A stretch of DNA of 53,223 nt from Akkermansia muciniphila (GCA_945873305.1 CAMCCX010000006.1:1-53223); one strand, 5' to 3'; positions 26,334-36,036 are shown, numbered from the stretch's first letter. The notes: a model not told the origin generated them from the letters alone. A program made the numbers and translations.

Positions 26334-27752
26334 ATGAGCAATAGCGATTTCGGACTTATCGGTCTGGCCGTCATGGGTCAGAATCTCGTTCTCAACGTGG
26401 AATCCCGCGGATTCCAGGTCTCGGTTTACAACCGCACCACCACCGTGACCGACGAATTCGTCGCCAAGCATCCCGACAAAAAACTCGTCGGCGCGAAGTC
26501 GCTCGAAGAGTTCGTCCAGTCCCTCGCCTCCCCGCGCAAGGTGATGATCATGGTGAAAGCCGGTGGCCCGGTGGACGCTGTCATCGAGTCGCTCATCCCG
26601 CTGCTCGACAAGGGCGACATCATCATCGACGGCGGAAATTCGCTCTACACCGACACCGAGCGCCGCGACAAATGGCTCGGCGATCTTGGCTTCCGCTTCA
26701 TCGGTGCCGGCGTCTCCGGCGGTGAGGAAGGCGCCCGCAAAGGCCCATCCATCATGCCCGGCGGACCTGCCTCCACCTGGGAGGTCATGAAGCCGATTTT
26801 CGAATCCATCGCCGCCAAGGCCGAGGGCGAGCCCTGCGTTTTCCACATCGGACCCGGCGGTGCCGGCCACTACGTGAAGATGATCCACAACGGCATCGAA
26901 TACGGCGACATGCAGCTCATCTGCGAGGCTTATAACATTTTCAAAGCCGCCGGTTTCACCCCGGACGAACTCGCCGATGTCTTCACCGACTGGAACGACG
27001 GCGACCTCGAGAGCTACCTCATCCAAATCACCGCCGAGATCTTCAAACAGAAGGACAAAAAGACCAAGAAGCCGCTCGTCGATCTCATCCTCGACACCGC
27101 CGGCCAGAAAGGCACCGGCAAGTGGACGCTCATCAACGCGATTGAAAACGCCGTCGTCGTTTCCACCATCAACGCCGCCGTCGAAGCCCGCATCCTTTCC
27201 TCGATGAAGGACAAGCGCGTCGCCGCCAGCAAAATCCTCGAAGGACCTAAGCCCGAGATCGACGTGAAAAAGAAGAAGCTCGTGAAAAAAGTTCACGACG
27301 CGCTGTTCGCCTCCAAGATCATTTCCTACGCCCAGGGCCTCGACCTCATCACCGCCATGGGTGCAGAAAAGGGCTGGGACCTCGACCTCGCGAAAATCGC
27401 CGCCATCTGGCGTGGCGGTTGTATCATCCGCGCCCGGTTCCTCAACGACATCACCGAGGCCTACCGCAAGAATCCGAAGTTGGAAAACCTCATGCTCGCC
27501 CCGTTCTTCACGGACCTCCTCAACGGCTTCCAGGAAAACTGGCGCGAAGTGATTTCCATCGCCACCCTCGCCGGCATCCCGGTCCCCGCGTTCAGCGCGT
27601 CGCTGGGTTACTACGACAGCTATCGTAGCGCCGTGCTTCCCGCGAACCTGCTGCAAGCGCAGCGCGACTTCTTCGGCGCCCACACCTACGAGCGCACCGA
27701 CAAGAAGCGCGGCGAGATGTTCCACACCGACTGGCCCGAGGTCATCGGCTGA
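26334..27752 (+). CDS. gnd: 6-phosphogluconate dehydrogenase, decarboxylating
   Basis: This 472-residue enzyme oxidises 6-phosphogluconate to ribulose 5-phosphate in the pentose phosphate pathway. The N-terminal nucleotide fold reads FGLIGLAVMGQNLVLNVESRG, and the catalytic region is GPGGAGHYVKMIHNGIEYGD with the catalytic Lys and the NGIEYGD segment. The C-terminal block with YDSYRSA and QRDFFGAHTYER is also typical. The ATG at 26334 gives the family length. A strong terminator follows directly. Confidence 0.98.
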   Translation: MSNSDFGLIGLAVMGQNLVLNVESRGFQVSVYNRTTTVTDEFVAKHPDKKLVGAKSLEEFVQSLASPRKVMIMVKAGGPVDAVIESLIPLLDKGDIIIDGGNSLYTDTERRDKWLGDLGFRFIGAGVSGGEEGARKGPSIMPGGPASTWEVMKPIFESIAAKAEGEPCVFHIGPGGAGHYVKMIHNGIEYGDMQLICEAYNIFKAAGFTPDELADVFTDWNDGDLESYLIQITAEIFKQKDKKTKKPLVDLILDTAGQKGTGKWTLINAIENAVVVSTINAAVEARILSSMKDKRVAASKILEGPKPEIDVKKKKLVKKVHDALFASKIISYAQGLDLITAMGAEKGWDLDLAKIAAIWRGGCIIRARFLNDITEAYRKNPKLENLMLAPFFTDLLNGFQENWREVISIATLAGIPVPAFSASLGYYDSYRSAVLPANLLQAQRDFFGAHTYERTDKKRGEMFHTDWPEVIG

Positions 27753-27768
27753 GCGATTCTTTGACCAG

Positions 27769-27797
27769 ACGGCCGGGAGCGATCCCGGCCGTTTTTG
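27769..27797 (+). terminator. rho-independent terminator after gnd
   Basis: A perfect 10-bp stem ACGGCCGGGA/TCCCGGCCGT with a GCGA loop is followed by TTTTT, 16 bases after the gnd stop. This is a textbook intrinsic terminator on the plus strand. Confidence 0.93.
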
Positions 27798-27816
27798 ATT
27801 TCAACCCGCGCGCAAT

Positions 27817-28905
27817 TTGACAGCGATCCGAAATTCCCAGTTAGACGGCTGGCGGGCCTTCGCGGTGCTGGGAGTGATGTGGCTGCACTGGGCGCCGCCG
27901 GAATGGCGCGGCCATTTCCCGTTTGAGATCGGGCTGTTCTTTTTCCTAACACTGACTGGTTTCCTGATCACCCGGATCCTGTTGCGCGAGCGGGCGGCTT
28001 GCGAGATCGGCGGCGGCAAATGGCGGACCAGGGCTTACCTGAATTTCCAAAAACGACGGATGACGCGCATCCTGCTGCCGTGCTACGCGGCGATGCTTTT
28101 CGCGATCCTCGTGGGCGCTCCGGACATCCGGCAGCACTGGCCCGCTTACTTCGGGCATTGGTCGAACTTCCACATGGCGTTCATGGAAGGCTGGCCATCG
28201 GGAACCGCGCACTACTGGACGCTGGCGATCCAAGTGCAGTTCTATCTGCTATGGCCGCTGGTGGTATTCCTCACGCCGCGGAAACTGCTCGCCGCAGTAT
28301 TCGGGCTTTGTGTCGTGCTGGCCCCCTTGTCGCGGATGATTCTGGAAAGGTGGTTTCCTGGAATCCATCACAGCCAGGCGATCACTTCCACCGCGCTGGA
28401 TTATTTCGGAACCGGAGCCTTGCTCGCTCTCGCGCTGGAACGGGGAATGCAGGCGGGAAACGCGAGCTTGAAACGAGCCGCGTGGCTCGCCTTCGCCGGG
28501 TATGCGGCGCTCTATATTTTCAACGAGCTGAAGCAACCGCTAGAAGGTTTTCGCTATATCCAGCAAACGCTGGTCTCAGTGGCGTTCGCAGGCCTGATCT
28601 CCGCGACCTTGGCGGGATTCGGCGGGTGGCTTGGAAAATCACTCGATCATCCCGCAGTGCAATACGTCGGGCGGCTGAGCTTCGGGCTCTATCTGTTCCA
28701 CACACCGGTGCCGTTGTTTCTCGGCTACGTGCTGCCGTGGCTGTGGCATCCGTTTTTCAACGGACCCTGGCTCCTGCTGCGCCTGGCGGCGTTCGGCCTG
28801 ACCTCATGGGCGCTGGCCTATTTGTGCTGGCGCTATCTGGAAACGCAGGGCCGAAAGCGTGTCCCGGCTGTCTCAGCCGGGAGCGGAGGCTCGGGATCCG
28901 ACTGA
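27817..28905 (+). CDS. acyltransferase 3 family membrane protein
   Basis: This 362-residue protein belongs to the acyltransferase 3 (OafA/YrhL-like) family that O-acylates sugars of surface polymers. It begins with NSQLDGWRAFAVLGVMWLHW, containing the conserved LDGWRAxAVL and the catalytic His region, and ends with the typical VGRLSFGLYLFHTPV. About ten membrane segments are visible. The start is a TTG at 27817, just after the gnd terminator. The last 15 codons and the stop lie inside a palindromic repeat (28858-28920), which gives the odd tail VPAVSAGSGGSGSD. Substrate is unknown. Confidence 0.88.
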   Translation: MTAIRNSQLDGWRAFAVLGVMWLHWAPPEWRGHFPFEIGLFFFLTLTGFLITRILLRERAACEIGGGKWRTRAYLNFQKRRMTRILLPCYAAMLFAILVGAPDIRQHWPAYFGHWSNFHMAFMEGWPSGTAHYWTLAIQVQFYLLWPLVVFLTPRKLLAAVFGLCVVLAPLSRMILERWFPGIHHSQAITSTALDYFGTGALLALALERGMQAGNASLKRAAWLAFAGYAALYIFNELKQPLEGFRYIQQTLVSVAFAGLISATLAGFGGWLGKSLDHPAVQYVGRLSFGLYLFHTPVPLFLGYVLPWLWHPFFNGPWLLLRLAAFGLTSWALAYLCWRYLETQGRKRVPAVSAGSGGSGSD

Positions 28906-28920
28906 GACAGTCGGAACACA
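28858..28920. repeat. GTGTCCCG-type palindrome, copy 1, overlapping a gene end
   Basis: CGTGTCCCGGCTGTCTCAG is inverted as CTGAGACAGTCGGAACACA, two mismatches apart, with a 25-base middle. The same element recurs in opposite orientation at 42326-42384. The acyltransferase stop codon (28903-28905) is inside the right arm. The element lies between this gene and the convergent DUF1501 gene. Confidence 0.8.
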
Positions 28921-28926
28921 TTCCAA

Positions 28927-30249
28927 TTACCCGATGAGTCCCATCTTCGGATAGTTCGCGCCGAGGATGGGCTTCAGGTTCGGGGCCTTGAGCCAGTCGC
29001 CGAGGATGGTGCCATAGACGCTGCGGAAATCGACGGTGTGCTTGATGTCGCCTTCCGATAGATCGGTGAGGCTGGGGTGGCTGCCGTGGAGGCCGCCTTT
29101 GATGCCGGCGCCGGCGAGGAAGAGGCAGGAGGCCTTGCCGTGGTCGGTGCCGGCGCTGGCGTTTTCCGAAACGCGGCGGCCGAATTCGGAGAAGGTCATG
29201 AGCACGACGCGCTTGTCATTTCCCTGCTGCTTGAGATCGGCGAAGAAGGATTTCAGCCCGCTGTCGAGCTGGCCTAGCAGGCGGTCGTGGGAATTGACCT
29301 GCTGGTTGTGGGTGTCGAAACCGCCGTGGCTCACATAATAAACGCGGGTCGGCATGCCGCCTGCGATCATGCGGGCGACGAGGTTGAGATTCCTAGCGAG
29401 CGGAGTGCCGTCGTAGCGGACGCTGGTTTTATGTTTGGCGGCAAGCTCGAGGATGGTCTTCGAGCTGACACGGGCGTCGAGCGCGACGCGTTCGAGGAAG
29501 GCGAGATTTCCCTCGCCGGTGATGCCGCCCACTTTGCCGCCCGCGGCCATGGCGATGGAGCCGCCGTCGGTGGGCTCGTCCTCGTCGTGATCCGCTGCGG
29601 TGTTAGGTTTGTTGAGGTCGGCGAAAAATTGTTCCGCCTGGTCCTTGTCGCCGCCGCTGTGGATCCAGCGGTAAAGTTCGGGGGAGTTGAGGCAGACGCC
29701 GGGGTTTTTCAAGGCGCCGAAACTCTCGGGCTGGGTCTTGTTGAAGCTGATGCCGACGGTGGGATCGGCACCAGGGCAGGCGTTGTCGAAGTAGCGGCCG
29801 AGCCAGCCGGTGTTGGAATGATTGGTGGTGTCGGCGGTTTCCCAAATGGAGGTGGAGACGAAGTGCGAGCGGTTCGGATTCGGATAGCCGACGCCTTGGA
29901 CGATGCCGAGATCGCCTTCCTTGAACAGCGAGCCGAGGAAGGGCATCGCGGCGTTCAGGCCGACGTGGTCGCTGAGCTTGATGATTTCCTTCTCCTTCTT
30001 GGCGAGGCGCGGGCGGGCCTTGTGATAGGCGTCATCCGCGAAGGGAACGAGCGTGTTGAGCCCGTCGTTTCCGCCTGCGAGTTGGAGGACGATTAGAATG
30101 GTGTCGTCCTTGCCGGTGACCGGCTGGACGGCGAGGTCGCGGGCGCCTTCGTGGAGCTGGCCGAAGGTGCGCTCGACGAACATCGGGACGGTCCAGGTGG
30201 CGGACGCGCCGAGGACGGTGGAGCGGAGGAAATCGCGGCGGGTTTTCAT
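28927..30249 (-). CDS. DUF1501 family secreted protein (Tat-type signal)
   Basis: This 440-residue protein begins MKTRRDFLRSTVLGASATWT, a twin-arginine type signal, so it is likely exported folded. The body has the DUF1501 pattern: LIVLQLAGGNDGLNTLVPFA near residue 55, SHGGFDTHNQQ near residue 310, and MTFSEFGRRVSENASAGTDH then GKASCLFLAG. The family is related to the alkaline phosphatase/sulfatase fold and is common in PVC bacteria, but its substrate is unknown. It lies 11 bases after the DUF1800 gene and is surely co-transcribed. Confidence 0.9.
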   Translation of the reverse strand: MKTRRDFLRSTVLGASATWTVPMFVERTFGQLHEGARDLAVQPVTGKDDTILIVLQLAGGNDGLNTLVPFADDAYHKARPRLAKKEKEIIKLSDHVGLNAAMPFLGSLFKEGDLGIVQGVGYPNPNRSHFVSTSIWETADTTNHSNTGWLGRYFDNACPGADPTVGISFNKTQPESFGALKNPGVCLNSPELYRWIHSGGDKDQAEQFFADLNKPNTAADHDEDEPTDGGSIAMAAGGKVGGITGEGNLAFLERVALDARVSSKTILELAAKHKTSVRYDGTPLARNLNLVARMIAGGMPTRVYYVSHGGFDTHNQQVNSHDRLLGQLDSGLKSFFADLKQQGNDKRVVLMTFSEFGRRVSENASAGTDHGKASCLFLAGAGIKGGLHGSHPSLTDLSEGDIKHTVDFRSVYGTILGDWLKAPNLKPILGANYPKMGLIG

Positions 30250-30260
30250 GATAGGTGAAT

Positions 30261-31781
30261 TTATGAGAGTTGATAGTATGGCGTACTGAGCATCAAGTGG
30301 CAGAGCTCGGCGGTTTCCTTGTCGGTTAAAACGGCGCCTTTTTTGGTGACCGCGTATTCAATGAACGATTTGCGGGCCTTGTCTGGCAGCGGGCATTGGA
30401 AGAACCGGAAGACCAGCGAATCGACGAGATCGGTGGGATTTTCCCGCAGCGGTCGCGGGGCGATTTTTTCGTAGTCGGGCCCCTTCCAACCGCGGCCCAT
30501 CTGCTTGGGGCCGGGTGCCATGCCGGGGGTTTTGATTCTCTCGGGCATCATGGATTTATCCGTCTCGCCCGCGCCTTTGGTGAGAAATCCGGCGAGGTTG
30601 TAGCGGGTGAGCAGGGTGTTGGTGTTGATCCACGCCTGTCCCCAGTCCCAGCCGGCGACGTTGGGCGGCATGAACAGCACCTGCCCTAACTGCTGCTGAG
30701 CGGTGACCGGAAACCCGACGGGCGGCTCGGTGATTTCAAGCTGTTTGAGAAGCTCGATGAGGTATTGGACCGGCGATTTGATCTGCGAGCGGATGGCGGC
30801 CTCGGCGTAAAATTCCTTGGACAGGAAAATTTCACGCAGCAAGGGGCCGGTCTGGAAATCCGCTTTCAAGAAGCTCCCGGCGAGGGCGTCGAGCGCGGGC
30901 TCGGAGGGATTTTCATAAACGAAGAACTCCCAGATTTTTTTCGCCATGAAGCGGGCGGGCTGCTTTTTCGCGAAGATGAGGTCGATGACGTCCTTGCCCG
31001 CGAATGGGCCGGTTTTGCCGAAGATGGTTTTATCCGTCGGGTCCCATTGGCGTTTGTCGTGGCTGACTTTCCCCTCGCCTTGATTCAGATAGTAGCCGGT
31101 GAACGCGCGGGCGGCTTCGCGGATGTCCTGCTCGGTGTAGTTGCCCTCGCCGAGGGTGAAAAGCTCCATCACCTCGCGGGCGAAATTCTCGTTAGGCATG
31201 TTCTTCTTCGAGCTCTGGGTGTCGAGATAAAGCACCATCGCCGGGTCCATCAGAATCGCGTGGGTGAGGCCTTTGAAACTGCCGAAAGCACTCCGCCGGA
31301 ACAGCTCGTTCTGACGCATCATGAACACCGGCTGCTTCACCTTTTGGATCGAGGTGGCGAAGTGGTCATGCCAGAAAAGCGTCATTTTCTCGCGCAGCGG
31401 GGCCTGCGTTTTGAGCATCCGGCGGAACCACCAGGCCTGGCCTTCAAGCGCTTGTTGGCGGTTTTCCTGCTGGATTTTTTTGATGGCCTCGCGCTTCGCG
31501 GCTGCGGCCGCTTCGGGAGAAAGACCTTCCATCGCCTTTCGGTTGCTGCGGAAGAGCTGGCGGCGTTCGCGCATGTCGGCGAGCGCCTGGTCACCAACAC
31601 TCCACGCCGGAAGCGGGAACGCATCCAGCGGCTCGGCGGGCGAGAGCAGGGAGTCCACGGCCTTTTCCCGACCGAGTGCGTGGAACGATTTGATTTCCGC
31701 AGGGCTGCCGCCGAAACCGGCGCGGTTCAGGAGGTGGGCGGCCTCAAAGATGGTCCAGGTTTCGTCAGCTCGGGCTAGCAT
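30261..31781 (-). CDS. DUF1800 family protein
   Basis: This 506-residue protein has DUF1800 hallmarks: EAAHLLNRAGFGGSPAEI at the start, LREKMTLFWHDHFATS in the middle, ENFAREVMELFTLGEGNYTE and the block FMPPNVAGWDWGQAWIN. The ATG at 31781 was chosen because the family begins here; upstream codons are opposite the U32 gene. No signal peptide is seen, although its partner DUF1501 protein has a Tat signal. DUF1800-DUF1501 pairs are frequent in Verrucomicrobia and Planctomycetes; the role is unknown. Confidence 0.9.
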   Translation of the reverse strand: MLARADETWTIFEAAHLLNRAGFGGSPAEIKSFHALGREKAVDSLLSPAEPLDAFPLPAWSVGDQALADMRERRQLFRSNRKAMEGLSPEAAAAAKREAIKKIQQENRQQALEGQAWWFRRMLKTQAPLREKMTLFWHDHFATSIQKVKQPVFMMRQNELFRRSAFGSFKGLTHAILMDPAMVLYLDTQSSKKNMPNENFAREVMELFTLGEGNYTEQDIREAARAFTGYYLNQGEGKVSHDKRQWDPTDKTIFGKTGPFAGKDVIDLIFAKKQPARFMAKKIWEFFVYENPSEPALDALAGSFLKADFQTGPLLREIFLSKEFYAEAAIRSQIKSPVQYLIELLKQLEITEPPVGFPVTAQQQLGQVLFMPPNVAGWDWGQAWINTNTLLTRYNLAGFLTKGAGETDKSMMPERIKTPGMAPGPKQMGRGWKGPDYEKIAPRPLRENPTDLVDSLVFRFFQCPLPDKARKSFIEYAVTKKGAVLTDKETAELCHLMLSTPYYQLS

Positions 31782-31865
31782 GGAGGGGAAACCCTGCCGC
31801 AAACCGGAAGTTGCTTGAAAAATTCCCGTCTGTTTTTCAGGTCCGACCCGTGATTCATTCCCGCC

Positions 31866-34325
31866 ATGCAACCGCGCAACCTTGATCCCACGCCCGAACT
31901 CCTCGCCCCTGCGGGAAACTGGGACTGCGCCCGCGCCGCCGTGGCCGCCGGTGCCGACGCGATTTATTTCGGCCTGCCGCGCTTCAACGCCCGCCTGCGC
32001 GCGGATAATTTCATCGATGCGGATCTCGACGAGCTCATGGAATACCTCCACCGCCACGGCGTGAAAGGCTTCATCGCGATGAACACCCTCATCTTCACCA
32101 GCGAAATGAAGGCCGCCGAGGAGCAGCTCCGCAAGATCGCCGCCGCCGGAGTGGACGCGCTCATCATCCAGGACCTCGGCCTCGCCAAGCTCGCCCGCGA
32201 AGTCGCGCCGAACGTCGAGTTGCACGCCTCGACCCAGATGACCATCACCTCGCCCGAGGGTCTCGCCTTCATTGAATCGCTCTTTCCGCTAGAGCGCGCG
32301 GTCCTCGCCCGCGAGCTTTCCATCAAGGAAATCGAGCGTTTTCAGGCATCCTCCGTGGAGACGAAAACCCCGCTGGAAGTCTTCGTCCACGGCGCGCTCT
32401 GCGTCGCCTACTCCGGCCAATGCCTCACCAGCGAGTCGCTCGGCCAGCGCAGCGCCAACCGCGGCGAATGCGCGCAAGCCTGCCGCATGCCCTATGAAAT
32501 CGTCGTCGATGGCGAGACCCGCGAACTCGGCGCGGTCCGCTATTTGCTCAGCCCGCAGGACCTCGCCGCCGTCGATCTCGTCCCCGAACTCGTCCGCGCC
32601 GGGGTGAAATCCTTCAAGATCGAAGGCCGCCTCAAGTCGCCCGAATACGTCTCCGCCGTCACCCGCGTCTATCGAAAAGCTCTCGACGCCGCGATGGCCG
32701 AGACCGAATCCCCGATCACCCCGTCCGACCGCTACGAGCTGGAAATGACCTTTTCCCGCGGCCTCAGCACCGGCTGGTTCGCCGGCACCAACCACCCGTA
32801 TCTCACCCACGGCAAATTCGGCAAAAAGCGCGGACCGCTGCTCGGCACCATCACCGATTGCGGCCCCGGCTGGATCCGGATCGGCGAACTCACCGGCGTC
32901 CCGTTCACCGCCGGCGACGGCGTCGTCTTCGATGCCGGCGAAAACCGCGACCTCGAGCAAGGCGCCCGCATCTGGGTGATCGAGGGCGACCGCCTGATTT
33001 TCCACCTCACCTACAGCGGCATCAACTTCGACCGCATCAAGCCCGGCCACACGCTCTACAAGACCTCCGATCCCAAGCTCGACTCCGAGCTCCGCCGTTT
33101 CTGGCAGAACTCGCGCCCCGCCGAGAAGAAATCCGCGATCGACATTATTGTCAGCGGCAAGCCCGGCGAGCCACTGGAAATCCGCAGCGGCGAATTCGCC
33201 GTGCGCAGCGAGGCCCCGCTGCAGGAAGCCGCGAAGCACCCGCTTGGCACCGAGAAACTCGTCGAGCAGCTCGGCCGTCTCGGCGATTCCTCGTTCGAAC
33301 TCGGCACGCTCGACAATCAGCTAGAGGGAAATTGCCACATCGCCGTCTCCGCCCTCAACCAACTCCGCCGCGCCTTGGTCAAGCAGCTGGAAACCGCCGC
33401 CGCGATCAAGCCGGTGCTGCCGAAAATCACCACCACCTATCAGGACCTTCTTCCTTCGACGTCCGACGTTGGAAGTTCCGATACTGCAAAATTATCCGTC
33501 CTCTGCCGCACGCTCGGCCAAGTCACCTCCGCCCTCGAATGCGGCGTGGAAACCCTCTACTGCGACTTCGAAGATCCCCGCCGCTACAAGGATGCCGTCG
33601 CGCTGGTGAGATCTGGGAATTCCCAAATCCACCTCGCCACTCCGCGCATCCTCAAGCCCGGCGAAACCGGCTACTTGAAGCTCATCGAGAAAGCCGAACC
33701 CGACGGGCTGCTCCTCCGCAACCTCGGCGCGCTCCACTACTATCAGGACCGCCACGACCTGAAGAAAATCGGCGACTTTTCGCTCAACGTCGCCAACCCG
33801 ATCACCGCAAAGCTCCTGATGGAGAACGCCGGTCTGGACCATCTCACCGTCTCCTACGACCTCAACATCGGGCAGGTGCTAGAATTGCTCCACAGCGCTC
33901 CGCCCGAGTGGTTCGAGCTCACGCTGCACCAGCACATGCCGATGTTTCACATGGAGCACTGCGTTTTCTGCGTCTTCCTCAGCAAAGGCACCACGTATAA
34001 AGACTGCGGCCGCCCCTGTGAAACCCACGTCGTCCATCTCCGCGACCGCGTCGGCCAGCTCCACCGCCTGCAAGCCGACGTCGGCTGCCGCAACACGCTT
34101 TTCAACGGCAAGGCGCAGACCGGCGCGCGCTATTACGAACACCTCCGCACCGCCGGCCTCTCGCGCTTCCGCGTCGAGCTGCTGGACGAGGCCGAGGACG
34201 CCGCGAAGACCATCCGGGCCTATCAGGATTTGCTCAGCGGCAAGTCCGACGCCTTCGACCTGATCGACCAAGTGCAGGCGCTCGAAAAACTCGGCGTCAC
34301 CGAAGGCACGCTGGCCGAGCATTAA
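31866..34325 (+). CDS. U32 family peptidase / RlhA-type 23S rRNA hydroxylation protein
   Basis: This 819-residue protein has an N-terminal U32 domain (PTPELLAPAGNWDCARAAVA, then AGADAIYFGL). Its signature EVFVHGALCVAYSGQCLTS carries Cys residues that, with ECAQACRMPY, likely bind an iron-sulfur cluster. A second Cys-rich region near residue 700 reads MEHCVFCVFLSKG and CGRPCETH. In E. coli the RlhA (YdcP) member hydroxylates 23S rRNA C2501. This protein is longer (819 against about 650), with a C-terminal extension. Residues around 525-540 (LLPSTSDVGSSDTAKL) lie in a loop possibly made by a short inserted repeat. It diverges from the DUF1800 gene. Confidence 0.87.
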   Translation: MQPRNLDPTPELLAPAGNWDCARAAVAAGADAIYFGLPRFNARLRADNFIDADLDELMEYLHRHGVKGFIAMNTLIFTSEMKAAEEQLRKIAAAGVDALIIQDLGLAKLAREVAPNVELHASTQMTITSPEGLAFIESLFPLERAVLARELSIKEIERFQASSVETKTPLEVFVHGALCVAYSGQCLTSESLGQRSANRGECAQACRMPYEIVVDGETRELGAVRYLLSPQDLAAVDLVPELVRAGVKSFKIEGRLKSPEYVSAVTRVYRKALDAAMAETESPITPSDRYELEMTFSRGLSTGWFAGTNHPYLTHGKFGKKRGPLLGTITDCGPGWIRIGELTGVPFTAGDGVVFDAGENRDLEQGARIWVIEGDRLIFHLTYSGINFDRIKPGHTLYKTSDPKLDSELRRFWQNSRPAEKKSAIDIIVSGKPGEPLEIRSGEFAVRSEAPLQEAAKHPLGTEKLVEQLGRLGDSSFELGTLDNQLEGNCHIAVSALNQLRRALVKQLETAAAIKPVLPKITTTYQDLLPSTSDVGSSDTAKLSVLCRTLGQVTSALECGVETLYCDFEDPRRYKDAVALVRSGNSQIHLATPRILKPGETGYLKLIEKAEPDGLLLRNLGALHYYQDRHDLKKIGDFSLNVANPITAKLLMENAGLDHLTVSYDLNIGQVLELLHSAPPEWFELTLHQHMPMFHMEHCVFCVFLSKGTTYKDCGRPCETHVVHLRDRVGQLHRLQADVGCRNTLFNGKAQTGARYYEHLRTAGLSRFRVELLDEAEDAAKTIRAYQDLLSGKSDAFDLIDQVQALEKLGVTEGTLAEH
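33449..33485. repeat. possible in-frame repeat insertion in the U32 gene
   Basis: The words CCTTCGACGTCCGACGTTGG and AAGTTCC are similar to the TTCGACGTTCGATGTT repeat in the UvrA paralog. They encode a Ser/Asp-rich loop between the two halves of the protein. Similarity is modest and this is offered as a lead. Confidence 0.3.
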
Positions 34326-34335
34326 CAGCCACGGA

Positions 34336-36036
34336 TCAGATGTAGGAACGGTAGGCAGGCTGATAGGTGGAGCGGCGGACCGCAGGCTCTATCTCGTCAT
34401 CGGTGAGAGCAATGCCCGCCAAGCCGGAATGAACGGCTTCCCGCGCGACGGCGGTGGCGATCTTCACCGACACCTCGCGAATGCGGGTGAGTGACGGATA
34501 GATCCGGCCGAGCGCGAGGTCTTCGTCGGTCACGAGGTCGGCGAGCGTGCGGGCGGCGACGAGGAACATGCGTTCCGAGACTTCCGCGGATTCCACGACC
34601 AAGGAACCCAGGCCGACGCCGGGGAAAATATAGACGTTGTTTCCCTGACCGGGAACGAAGGTGCGACCTTCGAATTCGACGGTGGGAAACGGACTGCCGC
34701 TGGCGAAAATCGCGCGGCCGCCTGACGACTTATAAGCAGCCTCCGCAGTGCATTCCGCTTGGGAGGTCGGATTGGAGAGTGCGAAAATCACCGGGCGCTC
34801 GTTGAACTCCGCCATGCGGGCGATGATTTCCGGAGTGAACTTCGCGGGCGTGCCGGAGACGCCGATCAAAGCGGTGGGGCGGAGGATTTCCACCGCCTCC
34901 GCCAGCGTGGCCAGCGGCGGATGTTCGTGCGCGTAAGGAATTTTGTGATGCGCGAGTTCTGTCAGACGTCCCCGCACCACCAGGCCTTGCGAATCGACAA
35001 ACCAACAGCGCGCCCGCGCCTCGGATTCTGATAGGCCGGCGTCGCCCGCCGCGGCGCAGAACAAGTCGGCGATGCCGGTGCCCGCCTCGCCCGCGCCGAG
35101 GAAGAGGAGTTTTTGCTCCGCGAGCGATTGCCCGGTTTCGCGCAAGGAGGCGATCAGGCCGGCGAGGGCGACGGCCGCGGTGCCTTGGATGTCGTCGTTG
35201 AAACTGCAAATCCGCTTCTGATAGTCGCGCAGCAGGCGGAAGGCGGTGGTGTTGCCGAAGTCCTCCCACTGGAGGAGCACCTTAGGGAAAACGCGCTTCA
35301 CGGCGGTGACGAATTCTTCGATGAAAGCGTGATATTCCTCGCCCCGCACCCGCGGCTGGTTCAGCCCCAGATAGGTCGGGCTGTCGTGGAGGCTTCCGTT
35401 ATTCGTGCCGACGTCGAGCGTGATGGGCAGGCAGTAGGCCGGATGCAGCCCGGCGCAGGAGGTATAGAGCGCGAGTTTTCCAACAGGAATTCCCATGCCG
35501 AGCACCCCGAGGTCGCCGAGGCCAAGGATACGCTCGCCATCCGTGACCACGATCATCCGCACGTCGGTCTGCGGCCAGTGGCGCAGGATTTCCGCGATGC
35601 GGCCGCGCTCGCGAATACTGATGAACATCCCACGAGGACGGCGGAAAATCGCGCCGTAGTCGAGACAGGCCTGGCCGACGGTGGGCGTGTAGATGATGGG
35701 GATCATCTCCTCGGGGTGGGTTTCGAGGAGCTTGTAGAAGAGGGTTTCGTTGCGGTTTTGCAGCAACGTGAGAAAGACGTATTTGCCGAGTGGCTCCGCC
35801 TGGTGCTGGAAATTGGCGTAGGCGCGGGCCAGTTGCTCTTCCAAGGTGAACACTCGCGGTGGCAGCAGTCCGCGCAAGCCGAGTGCGTCCCGTTCCTCTT
35901 CCGGGAAAGCCGTGCCTTTGTTCAACAGGGAATTGGCAAGCAGGGCGGAACCGCGGGGAAACGCGGCGCCACCGATGGCCTGCAAGCTTGGCGCGTGCGT
36001 GGCGGGTGTTTTCACTGCCCGACATTGGAAAGCCAT
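34336..36036 (-). CDS. maeA: NAD-dependent malic enzyme
   Basis: This 566-residue enzyme converts malate to pyruvate and CO2. PIIYTPTVGQACLDYGAIF, then RRPRGMFISIRERGRI, the metal/malate region LLQWEDFGNTTAFRLL, CSFNDDIQGTAAVALAGLI and the nucleotide fold FLGAGEAGTGIADLF are all present. The length equals E. coli MaeA (565). The ATG at 36036 gives the family N-terminus. Coenzyme preference (NAD over NADP) is inferred from overall likeness to MaeA. It converges on the U32 gene with a 10-base gap. Confidence 0.93.
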   Translation of the reverse strand: MAFQCRAVKTPATHAPSLQAIGGAAFPRGSALLANSLLNKGTAFPEEERDALGLRGLLPPRVFTLEEQLARAYANFQHQAEPLGKYVFLTLLQNRNETLFYKLLETHPEEMIPIIYTPTVGQACLDYGAIFRRPRGMFISIRERGRIAEILRHWPQTDVRMIVVTDGERILGLGDLGVLGMGIPVGKLALYTSCAGLHPAYCLPITLDVGTNNGSLHDSPTYLGLNQPRVRGEEYHAFIEEFVTAVKRVFPKVLLQWEDFGNTTAFRLLRDYQKRICSFNDDIQGTAAVALAGLIASLRETGQSLAEQKLLFLGAGEAGTGIADLFCAAAGDAGLSESEARARCWFVDSQGLVVRGRLTELAHHKIPYAHEHPPLATLAEAVEILRPTALIGVSGTPAKFTPEIIARMAEFNERPVIFALSNPTSQAECTAEAAYKSSGGRAIFASGSPFPTVEFEGRTFVPGQGNNVYIFPGVGLGSLVVESAEVSERMFLVAARTLADLVTDEDLALGRIYPSLTRIREVSVKIATAVAREAVHSGLAGIALTDDEIEPAVRRSTYQPAYRSYI

